NCBI GenBank assembly: GCA_050015275.1
Contig: JBEKBS010000003.1
Coordinates: forward strand, 1-64,000
Direction of reading: 5' to 3'
Length of the DNA: 64,000 bases
From: DATKJS01 sp050015275
GTDB lineage: Bacteria > Acidobacteriota > Aminicenantia > Aminicenantales > Saccharicenantaceae
Shown here: one piece after another, positions 1 through 8,252 of the stretch
How the letters are laid out: every line of letters begins with the position of its first letter
Numbering within the stretch: position 1 is the first letter of the stretch
The notes under the pieces: model-generated
What the model saw: the letters and a program-made list of their open reading frames with translations, nothing else
Database searches by the model: none
Told to the model about the DNA's origin: nothing
Made by a program: the position numbers and the translations under genes

Positions 1-93
1 TTGGAAATCATTGGCCCCTCCGGCTCTCAGGGCCGGGACCGCGAGGAACGTCACGGCCACGGCGGCCAGGAGGGCGAGGGCTGTCTTTTTCAT
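1..93 (-). CDS. Exported protein, 5' end only (cut by window edge)
   Basis: Only the first 31 codons are inside the window. They encode a typical Sec signal peptide: MKK, then a hydrophobic Ala/Leu/Val core, then an ALRAGG-like cleavage region. A strong Shine-Dalgarno (AGAAAGGAG) lies a few bases before the ATG. The gene follows the TPR/HEAT protein on the same strand after a 42-bp gap, so it is probably the last visible member of the ECF sigma operon. Nothing can be said about the mature protein. Confidence 0.75.
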   Translation of the reverse strand, partial: MKKTALALLAAVAVTFLAVPALRAGGANDFQ

Positions 94-135
94 GATGGGT
101 TCTCCTTTCTTCCTTGGATTCATTGGGTTGAGTAT

Positions 136-990
136 TTATTCGATCCAGATCTCGATAATCGAGCCGTCCTCGGCTTCGATCCGGAGGATTTTCTCTTTGG
201 ACTTGGCCAGCTCGTCCATGATTTTGTTGAGGTCGTACCCCTTTTTGCGGATGGCCGCTTTGTCCTCCTCGTCCATGGCGTTCAGGGCGAGGTCGGCCAG
301 GGCCCAGGGGATGTTGAGCGAAACCACGGGATCTCTCTGGCCTTTCTTCGAGACCCGGATCCTCAGCATCCGGGGAGATCCGGACGAAGGTTTCCTTTCC
401 TCGACGGATTTGAGGCTTTCGGGCGAGACACGGAGGAGGGCGATCCGGGCCCGGTCCGTGAGCTCGGGATCCTTCTCCGTCCTGATGATCTTCTCGAGGA
501 CCGGCACCGCCTTGGACGCTATGGCTTTATCCGGGACCAGGCTGAGCTTGTAGGCGGCGTAGTACCGGACCGCCCGGTTCGGATGTTCGAGCCGCCCTTC
601 GATCTCCTTCAGGGCCGATCTCTCTCCTTGGCCATAAAGGGCAAAGGCCAGGTCGATGATCGAGCCCTCGGACTTCTCGACGAGGCTCGGGTTGGCGTCG
701 TGGAGTTGGATATAATCTTCATAGGCCAGGAGCGCGTCTTTCTCCCGGCCCTTGATCGAGCTCAGGCATTCCCCTTTGTAAAAGACGGCCTGGCTGTAAT
801 AGGGACTCTTGGCGCCCGAATCCATGATCTCCTGGAGCTTGTCCAGGGCCGCTTCCCACTTCTTGTCGAAAATCAGGACCTTGGCCTCCTGGAAGAGTTT
901 TTCGTCCGGCGAGGCCTGGGGAAAGGCCCGGCCGGGGGCCGCGAACCCCAGGGCCAGGACGAGACAGATTGCGGAAATGATTTTTCTCAT
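136..990 (-). CDS. Exported TPR/HEAT-repeat protein with a YvlB/LiaX-like C-terminal domain
   Basis: The 284-aa product starts with a signal peptide (about residues 1-25). TPR-like helices follow (about 28-100), then HEAT-like helical repeats (about 105-190), then a separate domain at about 208-284. That domain reads as a VSLNIPWALADLAL strand-helix, an RKKGYDLNKIMDEL helix and a closing EDGSIIEIWIE strand. The same pattern closes the lipoprotein at the head of this operon. It resembles the SHOCT-like/DUF4097-associated C-terminal segment of YvlB/LiaX-type envelope-stress proteins (family comparison from memory). I use the ATG just after the anti-sigma stop codon; an in-frame ATG 12 bp upstream is possible. 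The likely role is a periplasmic scaffold or sensor in the sigma-controlled response. The exact function is unknown. Confidence 0.7.
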   Translation of the reverse strand: MRKIISAICLVLALGFAAPGRAFPQASPDEKLFQEAKVLIFDKKWEAALDKLQEIMDSGAKSPYYSQAVFYKGECLSSIKGREKDALLAYEDYIQLHDANPSLVEKSEGSIIDLAFALYGQGERSALKEIEGRLEHPNRAVRYYAAYKLSLVPDKAIASKAVPVLEKIIRTEKDPELTDRARIALLRVSPESLKSVEERKPSSGSPRMLRIRVSKKGQRDPVVSLNIPWALADLALNAMDEEDKAAIRKKGYDLNKIMDELAKSKEKILRIEAEDGSIIEIWIE

Positions 991-991
991 G

Positions 992-1789
992 CTAAACCCC
1001 ATTTTGCAGTTCTTTCTTGACCAGGTTGATCTTGAGGAACAGCTGGCGCTCCTCGACCAGGTCCCGGATTTTGGCCAGCTCGGCCTCCGGCAGGTTGCCG
1101 CTGATCTGGGCCAGCTCGAGGAAGAGCATCTCGATCTGGTCACAGACCGCCTTGGCCTTGGCCATCTGGAATTTATCGAGCTCCCTGTTGAGATATTTCT
1201 TTTTCGAAAGGAGCTCGCGGGCCTGGGCCATGCTCAAGCCCGGACCGGCCGCGTCCTGGCCCGCGGGGGTCCCGAGGAAATCCAGCAGGACGTACTGGCT
1301 TTGTTCGAGGTAGTCCACAGTCTCGCGCCGGGCCATTTCGAGCTCGGCCTTGTCCAGGAATTCCCCGGAGGCGTAGTAGCTCTTCCCCCCGTTCGGGCCC
1401 GGGACAGGCCGTCTCAACACGAGATACATGCCGAGGGAGCCGAGCAGGACGCCCAGGGCGACCCCGGCGGCCACGGGCCGCAAGCCGGCCTGGAGGAACC
1501 ACAGCCGGATGTGTTTGCCGGCAGAGAACTTCTCCGGTTTCTGGGCCTTGGCGAAGACATAATCCGTGATCCGGGCCGGGAGAGCATCCCAGTCCACCGA
1601 GCGGAGGGTTTCCCGGATCTCACCCTTGACGGCGTCCGCCTCTTCGAGGACCCTGCGGAATTCCGTCTCTTCCTTTTGACACTCCGGACATTCCTTGAGA
1701 TGTTCGGCCACGGGCGTTCTCCTTCCTCCCTCCAGGTCTCCCGAGAGGTAGGCCAGCCAATCCGTTTTTTTCATCGGGCAAGCGTTCAT
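992..1789 (-). CDS. Membrane anti-sigma factor with HxxxCxxC zinc finger
   Basis: This is a 265-aa protein. Near the N-terminus it has the zinc-binding anti-sigma (ZAS) motif H30-x3-C34-x2-C37, which is the family's sigma-binding domain. One membrane span lies at about residues 105-127. The extracytoplasmic part that follows is long and rich in charged helices, probably a coiled coil. The ATG overlaps the sigma-factor stop as ATGA, so translation is coupled and the two proteins should be made at a fixed ratio. By family analogy it holds the ECF sigma factor inactive at the membrane until an envelope signal arrives. The signal is not evident from the sequence. Confidence 0.85.
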   Translation of the reverse strand: MNACPMKKTDWLAYLSGDLEGGRRTPVAEHLKECPECQKEETEFRRVLEEADAVKGEIRETLRSVDWDALPARITDYVFAKAQKPEKFSAGKHIRLWFLQAGLRPVAAGVALGVLLGSLGMYLVLRRPVPGPNGGKSYYASGEFLDKAELEMARRETVDYLEQSQYVLLDFLGTPAGQDAAGPGLSMAQARELLSKKKYLNRELDKFQMAKAKAVCDQIEMLFLELAQISGNLPEAELAKIRDLVEERQLFLKINLVKKELQNGV

Positions 1790-2349
1790 TGGTCCAACCC
1801 CAAATGCGGCGTCAGCCACTTCTTTAAATTTTGGACGGCCTTGAAATGGAGGGACTTGGCGGTCCCGACGGAGATCCGGAGGGCGTCCGAGATCTCGTTG
1901 AACTGGAGCTCGTTGTAGTGCCTCATGACGAAAACCATCTTCTGCTTGGCCGCCAGCTTCTCCACGCAGCGGGAAAACGCGCTCCTCAGGTCGGAGTCGC
2001 GGGAATCCGTGGATCTGTCCTCGACCGCCACCGGGATCTCGTCGACCGGCCGGAAGGTTTCCCATTCTTGCCGTTTCTGCCGGTGTTTCCGGTAATAATC
2101 GATGCTGATGTTCTTGGCGACCTCGAGGATCCAGCCCTGGAAATTGTGGCCGGGCCGGAACGTATCTGATTTCTGGTAGACCCGGAGGAACGTCTCCTGG
2201 ACGGCGTCGAGGGCATCCTCCTTGTTCCGGAGGATGGAAAAGGCCATCACGAACACCTTCTGCTGGTAGAGCCTGACCAAGGCCACGAATGCCTCCCGGT
2301 CCCCGTTCCGGATGCGTTCGAGGAGGGCCGAGATGTCGGGCCGTTCCAT
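1786..2349 (-). CDS. ECF (group 4) RNA polymerase sigma factor
   Basis: The 187-aa protein has the size and architecture of an extracytoplasmic-function sigma factor. Region 2 lies at about residues 22-90 (DALDAVQETFLRVY, NFQGWILEVAKNISIDYYRK) and a region-4 helix-turn-helix at about 125-176 (ELQFNEISDALRISVGTAKS). I chose MERPD as the start because GAGGGGAG sits at Shine-Dalgarno distance; an in-frame ATG 21 bp upstream is less well placed. It lies between a lipoprotein gene and its anti-sigma gene. A possible ECF-type promoter ahead of the lipoprotein suggests autoregulation. Confidence 0.9.
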   Translation of the reverse strand: MERPDISALLERIRNGDREAFVALVRLYQQKVFVMAFSILRNKEDALDAVQETFLRVYQKSDTFRPGHNFQGWILEVAKNISIDYYRKHRQKRQEWETFRPVDEIPVAVEDRSTDSRDSDLRSAFSRCVEKLAAKQKMVFVMRHYNELQFNEISDALRISVGTAKSLHFKAVQNLKKWLTPHLGLDQ

Positions 2350-2410
2350 CGCCGGGCTCCCCTCTTGCATCTCGTCCAAGTGTCCCTCGCTCTCGCTACT
2401 TCTCCGCCGG

Positions 2411-2833
2411 CTATCTGAGCCAGACCAGAACCCGGTCGTGTTCCTCGTCCAGGGCCACCAGAAGCCCCTGCCCGAACCGGTCCAGGTCCTTGACGGCCTT
2501 CCAGTCGAAATCATAGCGTTTTCGGGCGTCGAAGTCATGCCCGCCCGCGTCGTCCTTCATCGCCAGGTCCATCCCCAGGTTGACGAGCCAGAGCGGAACC
2601 GAGATCCGGATGATCTTCCCCTCGTCGGCGTCATGAATAAGGACGCAGAGACGGTGGGGATGATGTTCGCGCCGAGGGTCGTTCTGTTCCAGCCGGGCGA
2701 TCTCCCGGTGAGCTTTGTCGAAATATGCGTCGGCCCGGCCGCCGTCCCGCTCGACCCGGACCGACACGCAGGCCGTCAAGGCGACGGCGATCGCCCCAAG
2801 CAGGGCGAGCTGAGCCTTGTTCCGCGTCGTCAA
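2411..2833 (-). CDS. Small lipoprotein with the same C-terminal domain as the operon's TPR/HEAT protein
   Basis: I start this gene at TTG, because GAGAGGAGA precedes it at good spacing and the signal peptide then begins immediately. The 140-aa product has a lipobox (LTAC, Cys22), a short charged stretch, and a domain at about 62-140. The domain pattern is IIRISVPLWLVNLGMDLAM, then RKRYDFDWKAVKDL, then LLVALDEEHDRVLVWLR. It can be aligned by eye with the last 77 residues of the exported TPR/HEAT protein in this operon. It is the first gene of the sigma operon. A role as a lipid-anchored sensor or effector of envelope stress is inferred. Confidence 0.7.
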   Translation of the reverse strand: MTTRNKAQLALLGAIAVALTACVSVRVERDGGRADAYFDKAHREIARLEQNDPRREHHPHRLCVLIHDADEGKIIRISVPLWLVNLGMDLAMKDDAGGHDFDARKRYDFDWKAVKDLDRFGQGLLVALDEEHDRVLVWLR

Positions 2834-2867
2834 CTGCGTATCTCCTCTCACCGAACCTTCACAAGTT

Positions 2868-2895
2868 ACTACGGAGGGTTTGGGCGAAAGGTTCA
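2868..2895 (-). promoter_or_regulatory. Candidate ECF-type promoter of the sigma operon
   Basis: On the minus strand TGAACC and CGTAGT are 16 bp apart. This resembles the GAAC...CGT layout of many ECF-dependent, self-regulated promoters. The expected transcript start is just upstream of the Shine-Dalgarno of the lipoprotein gene. I see no good sigma70 boxes here. The call rests on layout alone. Confidence 0.35.
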
Positions 2896-3076
2896 CCCCC
2901 CGCCGGCGGATCTTAAGGGAGAAAACGGGAAGCGTCCGCAGGGGCGTCAAGGCCTGGCCGGCCGGCGCTCCGGGAGTCGCCGTCCCGCTCGAGAGAGGCC
3001 TCGCCGGACACGGGAAGTCTCCGTGAGATCCCTGGAGGGGACAGGAAGAGGTTAGAAGGAAAACCGATCTATGGAG

Positions 3077-3373
3077 TTAGAACCTCGAGAATCCTTTTCT
3101 TTCTCCGCCGCCGGGGCGTCTCTCGGTCCCGGGTCTTTCGGCGCGGGGGCGGGCATCGTTGACGATGAGCTTCCGGCCGTCGAAATCGGTGCCATTCAGC
3201 TTGCCCTTGGCTTCCTGGGCTGCTTCCGGGGTGGCCATCTCGACGAACCCGAAGCCGCGGCCCTGGAGGATGTTGACCGAGGTAACCTCGCCGAACTGGG
3301 CGAACAGGCCTTTCAGCGTCTCGTCCGTGGTCTTGTAGTTGAGGTTACCCACATAAAGCTTTTGAAAAGACAT
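3077..3373 (-). CDS. RRM-domain RNA-binding protein
   Basis: The 98-aa protein is a single RNA recognition motif, with RNP2 (KLYVGNLNY) near the N-terminus and RNP1 (RGFGFVEM) at about residues 38-46. A basic Arg/Gly-rich tail follows. Its start is marked by an excellent GGAGGT Shine-Dalgarno. Relative to the usual bacterial RRM, the beta2-beta3 loop before RNP1 (normally DRETG-like) is missing, so VTSVNILQ runs straight into RNP1. Such proteins bind single-stranded RNA, and bacterial members are often cold-inducible. It appears to be monocistronic. Confidence 0.92.
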   Translation of the reverse strand: MSFQKLYVGNLNYKTTDETLKGLFAQFGEVTSVNILQGRGFGFVEMATPEAAQEAKGKLNGTDFDGRKLIVNDARPRAERPGTERRPGGGERKGFSRF

Positions 3374-3530
3374 TAAAAATTACCTCCTCTCCTTCTCACC
3401 GCTGTCACGCCCGGCGGGCCGGGGTCGGACGTGATGAGAAGAGAGCTCATTTTCCATAATTCGGAAGGACAAATCAAGACCCGCGGCGGAAAATCCGTTC
3501 TTCCGCCGCCCCGGGCATTCTGGTATATTG

Positions 3531-3539
3531 GGGAGGTCC
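3531..3539 (+). promoter_or_regulatory. Extended -10 promoter for sppA
   Basis: TGGTATATT matches TGnTATAAT closely and has no recognisable -35. Transcription would start about 35 bp before the sppA ATG, leaving room for the GGAGGAG Shine-Dalgarno. Confidence 0.45.
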
Positions 3540-3581
3540 GGAACGGGCCCACGTCCTCTCGTTGGGCCTGGAGGAGCCGAC

Positions 3582-5303
3582 ATGAGCATGAAAAAGGGAA
3601 CCTATGTCCTGATCATCTTCCTTTTCTTCTTCCTCCTCGCCGTGGCCGGCTTCCTGTTCTTTTTTGTGGGCGAGTTCGGCCAGGCTTCGGTGGACGTCCC
3701 CGCCCGCGCGTACCTTGAGATCGGCCTGTCCGGGTCCGTGGAAGAGATCGCTCCCCCGGACTTTCTTTCGGCGATCCTCCTCCGGGCGAAACCCCTCACG
3801 ATCTACGATCTCTGGATGGACCTGCGGAAAGCGGCGGCGGACGGCCGCGTCCAAGCCGTCCTCCTTCGGCTCGACGCCCTCCAATGCGACTGGGCCAAGG
3901 CGACCGAGATGAGGGAGGCCGTCCTCCAGTTCCGGCGGTCGGGCAAGAAGGCCTACGCCTACATCGAGGAGGCCCCCGATTTCGACATGGAGTACTACAT
4001 CGCGACAGCCTGCGACAAGATCGTCCTCCACCCGCTGGGCTGGCTGGGGATCAAGGGGATCGGGGGATACGTGCCCTTCTTCAAGAACGCCCTGGACAAG
4101 CTGGGCATCCGGGCCGAATTCGAGCATGTCGAGGAATACAAGACCGCCTACAACACCTTCACCGAAAAGGGCTTCACCCCCGCCCATCGGGAGGAGATGG
4201 AGTCCCTGTATGCGGACATCTTCGCCCAATACGTGAAGACCGTGGCCAAGGCCCGGGGAAAAACGGAGGAGGAGGTCCGGGCCCTCATCGACCGGGGATT
4301 TTTCCAGGGCGAGCAGGCCCTCAAGGCCGGCCTCGTCGACGCCTGCCTTTTCGAGGACGAGCTCCAGCTCCTCCTCCGGGACCGGGGGCCGGGCCTGGAA
4401 CGGGTCAGGTTCGATGATTACACGCGGGTGCCCCCGGCCTCCGTCGGCCTTGAGACCGGACGGAAGATGGCTCTCATCTACGCGGTGGGGACGATCATGA
4501 CGGGAGAAAGCCTCCCCCGGGTCATGGGCGGCTCGACGGTGGCCCGCTGGATCCGGGCCGCCCGCGAGGACGGGTCGATCGCCGCCATCGTCCTGCGGGT
4601 CGACAGCCCCGGAGGGTCGTCGGTGGGATCGGACGTCGTCTGGCGCGAGGTCTCCCTGGCGAAGAAGGTGAAGCCCGTCGTCGTCTCCATGTCCGACGTG
4701 GCCGGGTCGGGAGGCTACTGGATATCCATGGCCGCGACCAAGATCGTCGCGGAGCCGCAGACTCTCACCGGGTCGATCGGGGTCCTGGCCGGCAAGTTCA
4801 GCGTGGCCGGGCTCCTGGACAAGCTGGGCATCACGGCCGAGAAGCTGACCTTCGGTGAAAAGGCGGACGTTTTCTCGCCCTTCCGGCCGTTCACCCCGGA
4901 AGAGAGGAAACTCCTCAAGGACCAGATCCTCTGGACCTACGACCAGTTCCTGACCAAGGTCGCGGATGGCCGGAGCATGACAAAGGCAGAGGTCGACAAG
5001 GTCGGGCGGGGCCGCGTCTGGACCGGCCGGCAGGCCAAGGACCTGAAGCTCGTGGACGAGCTCGGCGGGCTCTCGACCGCTGTCGGGATGGCCAAGAAGC
5101 TGGCTGGGATCGCCACTGAGGAAGAGGTCAAGCTCGTGGTCTGGCCGAAGAAGCTGTCGTTCTGGCAGTCGTTCTTCGGGGTCCCGGACTTCGGGATCGA
5201 TCTGAAGTCGATGGCCGGCCTGGAGAAGGCCCTCCGGACGGCCCGGCTGATGGAGAAAACGAGGATCTGGGCCGTCATGCCCTTTTGGGTCAAACCGAGT
5301 TAA
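3582..5303 (+). CDS. sppA: Signal peptide peptidase SppA, long (67K) type
   Basis: This 573-aa inner-membrane serine protease degrades cleaved signal peptides. It has an N-terminal membrane anchor (about 7-29) and two tandem SppA/ClpP-fold domains, as in the long E. coli type. The catalytic Ser/Lys pair is split between them: Lys187 (EEYKTAYNTF) in the first half and Ser376 (VAGSGGYW) in the second. The conserved DSPGGS turn lies ahead of the serine. I chose the first of two close ATGs because GGAGGAG is 5 bp upstream. The TAA stop overlaps the convergent helicase gene's stop by 4 bp. Confidence 0.95.
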   Translation: MSMKKGTYVLIIFLFFFLLAVAGFLFFFVGEFGQASVDVPARAYLEIGLSGSVEEIAPPDFLSAILLRAKPLTIYDLWMDLRKAAADGRVQAVLLRLDALQCDWAKATEMREAVLQFRRSGKKAYAYIEEAPDFDMEYYIATACDKIVLHPLGWLGIKGIGGYVPFFKNALDKLGIRAEFEHVEEYKTAYNTFTEKGFTPAHREEMESLYADIFAQYVKTVAKARGKTEEEVRALIDRGFFQGEQALKAGLVDACLFEDELQLLLRDRGPGLERVRFDDYTRVPPASVGLETGRKMALIYAVGTIMTGESLPRVMGGSTVARWIRAAREDGSIAAIVLRVDSPGGSSVGSDVVWREVSLAKKVKPVVVSMSDVAGSGGYWISMAATKIVAEPQTLTGSIGVLAGKFSVAGLLDKLGITAEKLTFGEKADVFSPFRPFTPEERKLLKDQILWTYDQFLTKVADGRSMTKAEVDKVGRGRVWTGRQAKDLKLVDELGGLSTAVGMAKKLAGIATEEEVKLVVWPKKLSFWQSFFGVPDFGIDLKSMAGLEKALRTARLMEKTRIWAVMPFWVKPS

Positions 5304-8230
5304 TACGCGTAGGACGAGGGGCAGATGGTCTTGAAATCGCAAAAGTTGCAGGAGTGCCAGTCGGGGGTGGCCTCGAAGTTCCCGGCCCGGATGCCGTCGG
5401 CGGCCTGGCGGATCTTCTCGGCGGCCCGCCGGAATTCCCTTTCGCCCTTGCGGGCATGCCCGATGAGGCCGGACTCGAGGAAATAGAGCCTCGTTTCCGC
5501 GGGCAGCAACCCTTGCGTCTTCAGGAACGAGAGGGCGTAGATATCCATCTGCAGGCTGTCGGCTGTCCGCCGGTCGGCTTCCTTCTGGGACGACGCCTCG
5601 CTCGTCTTGAAATCAATGATGACGGGCCCCTCCTCCTCGAAATCCACCCGGTCGAAGCGGCCCGAGAACCGGACGCCCGCCTCCTGCCAGCGGAAGGTCT
5701 TCTCGAGGAAGGCCGGCACCCGCCCCGACTCCTCTTCCCGCCGGTAGAAGAGGCGGAGCGCCCGCTCCCCGGCCGTCTTCCGCAGCTCTTCATGCTCCCG
5801 GCTGAGGAACCCCTCGTTGACCCAGCCCTTCGCGTACTCCCCTAGGAATTCGTCTTCGCTGACGGCCTTCCCCCTCATCCTGTTCCGGAGGTAGAAGTGG
5901 ATCGCCGAATGGAGGACGCGGCCGAAGACGAGCGTGTGGTGGGGCATGACCGGGACCCGCATCACGTGGCGAAACCTGTGCTTGAGCGGACAGACCAGAT
6001 AGTCCTCGACCTGGACGTGGCTCAGCGGGAGGACCGCGGGCGGCCGCGCCCTGGCGGCGGGCCGCGGCCGGTCTTCGGCCAGGGCATAGCGGCGGAGCTC
6101 TTCGACGGCCGAGGCCCGGAGGACCTCGTCGGGCATCCCGGGGATGTCGAGGGCCTCGAGGACGAAAGGGCTGACTTTCTTGAGCCGCTTGAGGCCGTAA
6201 TCCCGGGCCCAGGTCATATAAAAGGATGATTTGGCCCGCGTCATCGCCACGTAGAAGAGCCGCCGCTCCTCCTGCAGGTAATTCTCTTTTCCAGGCAGCG
6301 TCTCCTTGAGGATCGCGTCGGGGACGGGGATTTTCTCCCGCTGCTCGCGGCCGGGGAACCGGTCCTCGATGAGGCCGACCAGGAACACGCTCCCGAACTC
6401 AAGGCCCTTCGCCTTGTGCACGGTCAGGACATTGACGGCGTCCTCGTCGAGGTCGGCTTCGGAAGTGGCGGGGTTGTCTCCGACCTCGCGGAGGAGGTCG
6501 AGATAGCGGGCGAACGCATGGATGGAGTCGTTGTCGGCAAGGTCGGAGAAGCCCTTGATCTTGTCGAAAAAGAGCCGGATATTCTTGATCTTGACCTCGG
6601 ATTCGACGGACATCTTTTCGACCAGGGACTTGAGAGTGCCGCTTTTTTCGAGGAACGCGTAGACGACGGCCCCGGCGTTCCTGGAGCTCGCGAGCTCGAC
6701 GAAGAAAAGGAGGTCGGAAAAGATCCTCTTGACGGTTTCCTCGGTCTCCGGGGAGACCTCGACGGGACCGGATCCCTCGGCGATGAGCTTGAACACCCGG
6801 TGGAGGGGCAGGTTCGTTTTCTGGGCGTAGCCGGCGATCCGCGTCATGTCATAGGAATTCGCCCGGTAGACGTCGGAGAGGGCCAGATAGAAGAGATCGC
6901 GGCTGTTCTCGAAGTCCGTCAGGCACTTGATGAAGGCGGTCAGGACCTTGATCTCCTCCTGCTGATAGAGTCCCCGGCTGCCCGAGAACCGGAACGGGAC
7001 CTGTTTCATGTTGAAGGCCCGCAGGTAGGGGTCGGCGTCGGCGTTCCGCCGGACGAGGACGGCGATGTCGCTCCACGGACGGCCCTCGCCATGTTTCTCC
7101 AGGATCAGGTCGGCGATCCGGTCGGCTTCGTGCGAGAGGCTGTCGAACTGGAGCATGAAGATGCTCTTCCCGGATCCGGACCTGGCGGCTCGCAGGCGTT
7201 TGTCCACCTTGTCCTTGGCTTCGAGCCGACCGGGATTGTTGTGCTGGATCAGCTGGTAGGAGGCGTCAAGGATGGCCTGGGTCGACCGGTAGTTCCTGGT
7301 CAGCACGACCCTCTTGGCCTCGGGGTAGACCTCCTCGAACCCGAGGATGTTGCTGAGGGACGCCCCCCGGAACCGGAAGATGCTCTGGTCGTCGTCGCCG
7401 ACGACGGTCAGGTTGCGGTGCCCGGCGGCCAGCATTTTGAGGAGTTCGAACTGGATGTAATTCGTGTCCTGGAACTCGTCGACGAGGATGTATTTGTATT
7501 TCTTCCGGAACTCCTCGAGGACGGAGGGCCGGGACCGGAAAAGGTCGACGACGAGCGTCACCTGGTCCTCGAAATCGATCAAGCCTTCCTTCCGGAGGAG
7601 AGCCTGGTACTCGCCGAAGACCCGGGCGACCTCCCGGTGCTTCCGGGCCGCTTCCTTCTCCCCTTCCCCGGCCGCGCCCTCCATCAAGTCCCGGGCGTGC
7701 CGTTGGTAATCCTCCGGACGGACGTCCTCCTGTTTCAGCCGGCTGATGGCGTCCAGGAGCTCCTGGATGTGCCGGGTCGGATAGCTCAAGGGCCTGTAGT
7801 ATTCCAGGGAAAAGCGGAACAGGTTCTCCCGGAAAAAAATGGCCTGCTCGACGTCGTCGAGAAGCTTGAAGTCCGGCGGGCAGCCGACGTCGAGGGCGTA
7901 GTCCCGGAGGACCCTTTCCCCGAAGGAGTTGAAGGTGCTGATCTCGACGAACGAGTAGGTGTAGGGCACCAGGACGTCCACCCGGGCCTCCATCTCGCTC
8001 GCCGCCTTTTCTGTGAACGTGACCGCCAGGATCTCCTCGGGCCGGGCCCGCTTCGAGGCGATGAGGTGCGCGATCCGGTGAGTGATGACCTTGGTCTTGC
8101 CCGTCCCCGCGCCGGCGATGATCAGGAGGGGTCCCGTCCCGTGGACCACGGCCCGCCTCTGGGCGGGGTTGAGGGACTTGAGGAGGTCTTTTTCCTCCGG
8201 ATTTCCTTGGATCGCGCTGGAACGGGGCAT
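5300..8230 (-). CDS. UvrD/PcrA-type helicase fused to a RecB-family nuclease with Fe-S cluster
   Basis: The 976-aa protein is a superfamily 1A helicase joined to a PD-(D/E)XK nuclease. Helicase motifs present include Walker A AGAGTGKT (about 39-46), VDEFQDTN (Walker B), GDDDQSIFRFRGA, and VLTVHKAKGLEF. The C-terminal part has the nuclease core GRFDRVDF...VIIDFKT. It also has a cysteine set Cys747 ... Cys961-x2-Cys964-x5-Cys970, as in AddB/Cas4-type 4Fe-4S nucleases. It probably processes DNA ends or repairs DNA as a single-subunit helicase-nuclease; no AddB partner is adjacent. It lies downstream of ftsB on the same strand, 22 bp away. Confidence 0.9.
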   Translation of the reverse strand: MPRSSAIQGNPEEKDLLKSLNPAQRRAVVHGTGPLLIIAGAGTGKTKVITHRIAHLIASKRARPEEILAVTFTEKAASEMEARVDVLVPYTYSFVEISTFNSFGERVLRDYALDVGCPPDFKLLDDVEQAIFFRENLFRFSLEYYRPLSYPTRHIQELLDAISRLKQEDVRPEDYQRHARDLMEGAAGEGEKEAARKHREVARVFGEYQALLRKEGLIDFEDQVTLVVDLFRSRPSVLEEFRKKYKYILVDEFQDTNYIQFELLKMLAAGHRNLTVVGDDDQSIFRFRGASLSNILGFEEVYPEAKRVVLTRNYRSTQAILDASYQLIQHNNPGRLEAKDKVDKRLRAARSGSGKSIFMLQFDSLSHEADRIADLILEKHGEGRPWSDIAVLVRRNADADPYLRAFNMKQVPFRFSGSRGLYQQEEIKVLTAFIKCLTDFENSRDLFYLALSDVYRANSYDMTRIAGYAQKTNLPLHRVFKLIAEGSGPVEVSPETEETVKRIFSDLLFFVELASSRNAGAVVYAFLEKSGTLKSLVEKMSVESEVKIKNIRLFFDKIKGFSDLADNDSIHAFARYLDLLREVGDNPATSEADLDEDAVNVLTVHKAKGLEFGSVFLVGLIEDRFPGREQREKIPVPDAILKETLPGKENYLQEERRLFYVAMTRAKSSFYMTWARDYGLKRLKKVSPFVLEALDIPGMPDEVLRASAVEELRRYALAEDRPRPAARARPPAVLPLSHVQVEDYLVCPLKHRFRHVMRVPVMPHHTLVFGRVLHSAIHFYLRNRMRGKAVSEDEFLGEYAKGWVNEGFLSREHEELRKTAGERALRLFYRREEESGRVPAFLEKTFRWQEAGVRFSGRFDRVDFEEEGPVIIDFKTSEASSQKEADRRTADSLQMDIYALSFLKTQGLLPAETRLYFLESGLIGHARKGEREFRRAAEKIRQAADGIRAGNFEATPDWHSCNFCDFKTICPSSYAY

Positions 8231-8252
8231 GCGATGAGGACGGCGGCCGGAC

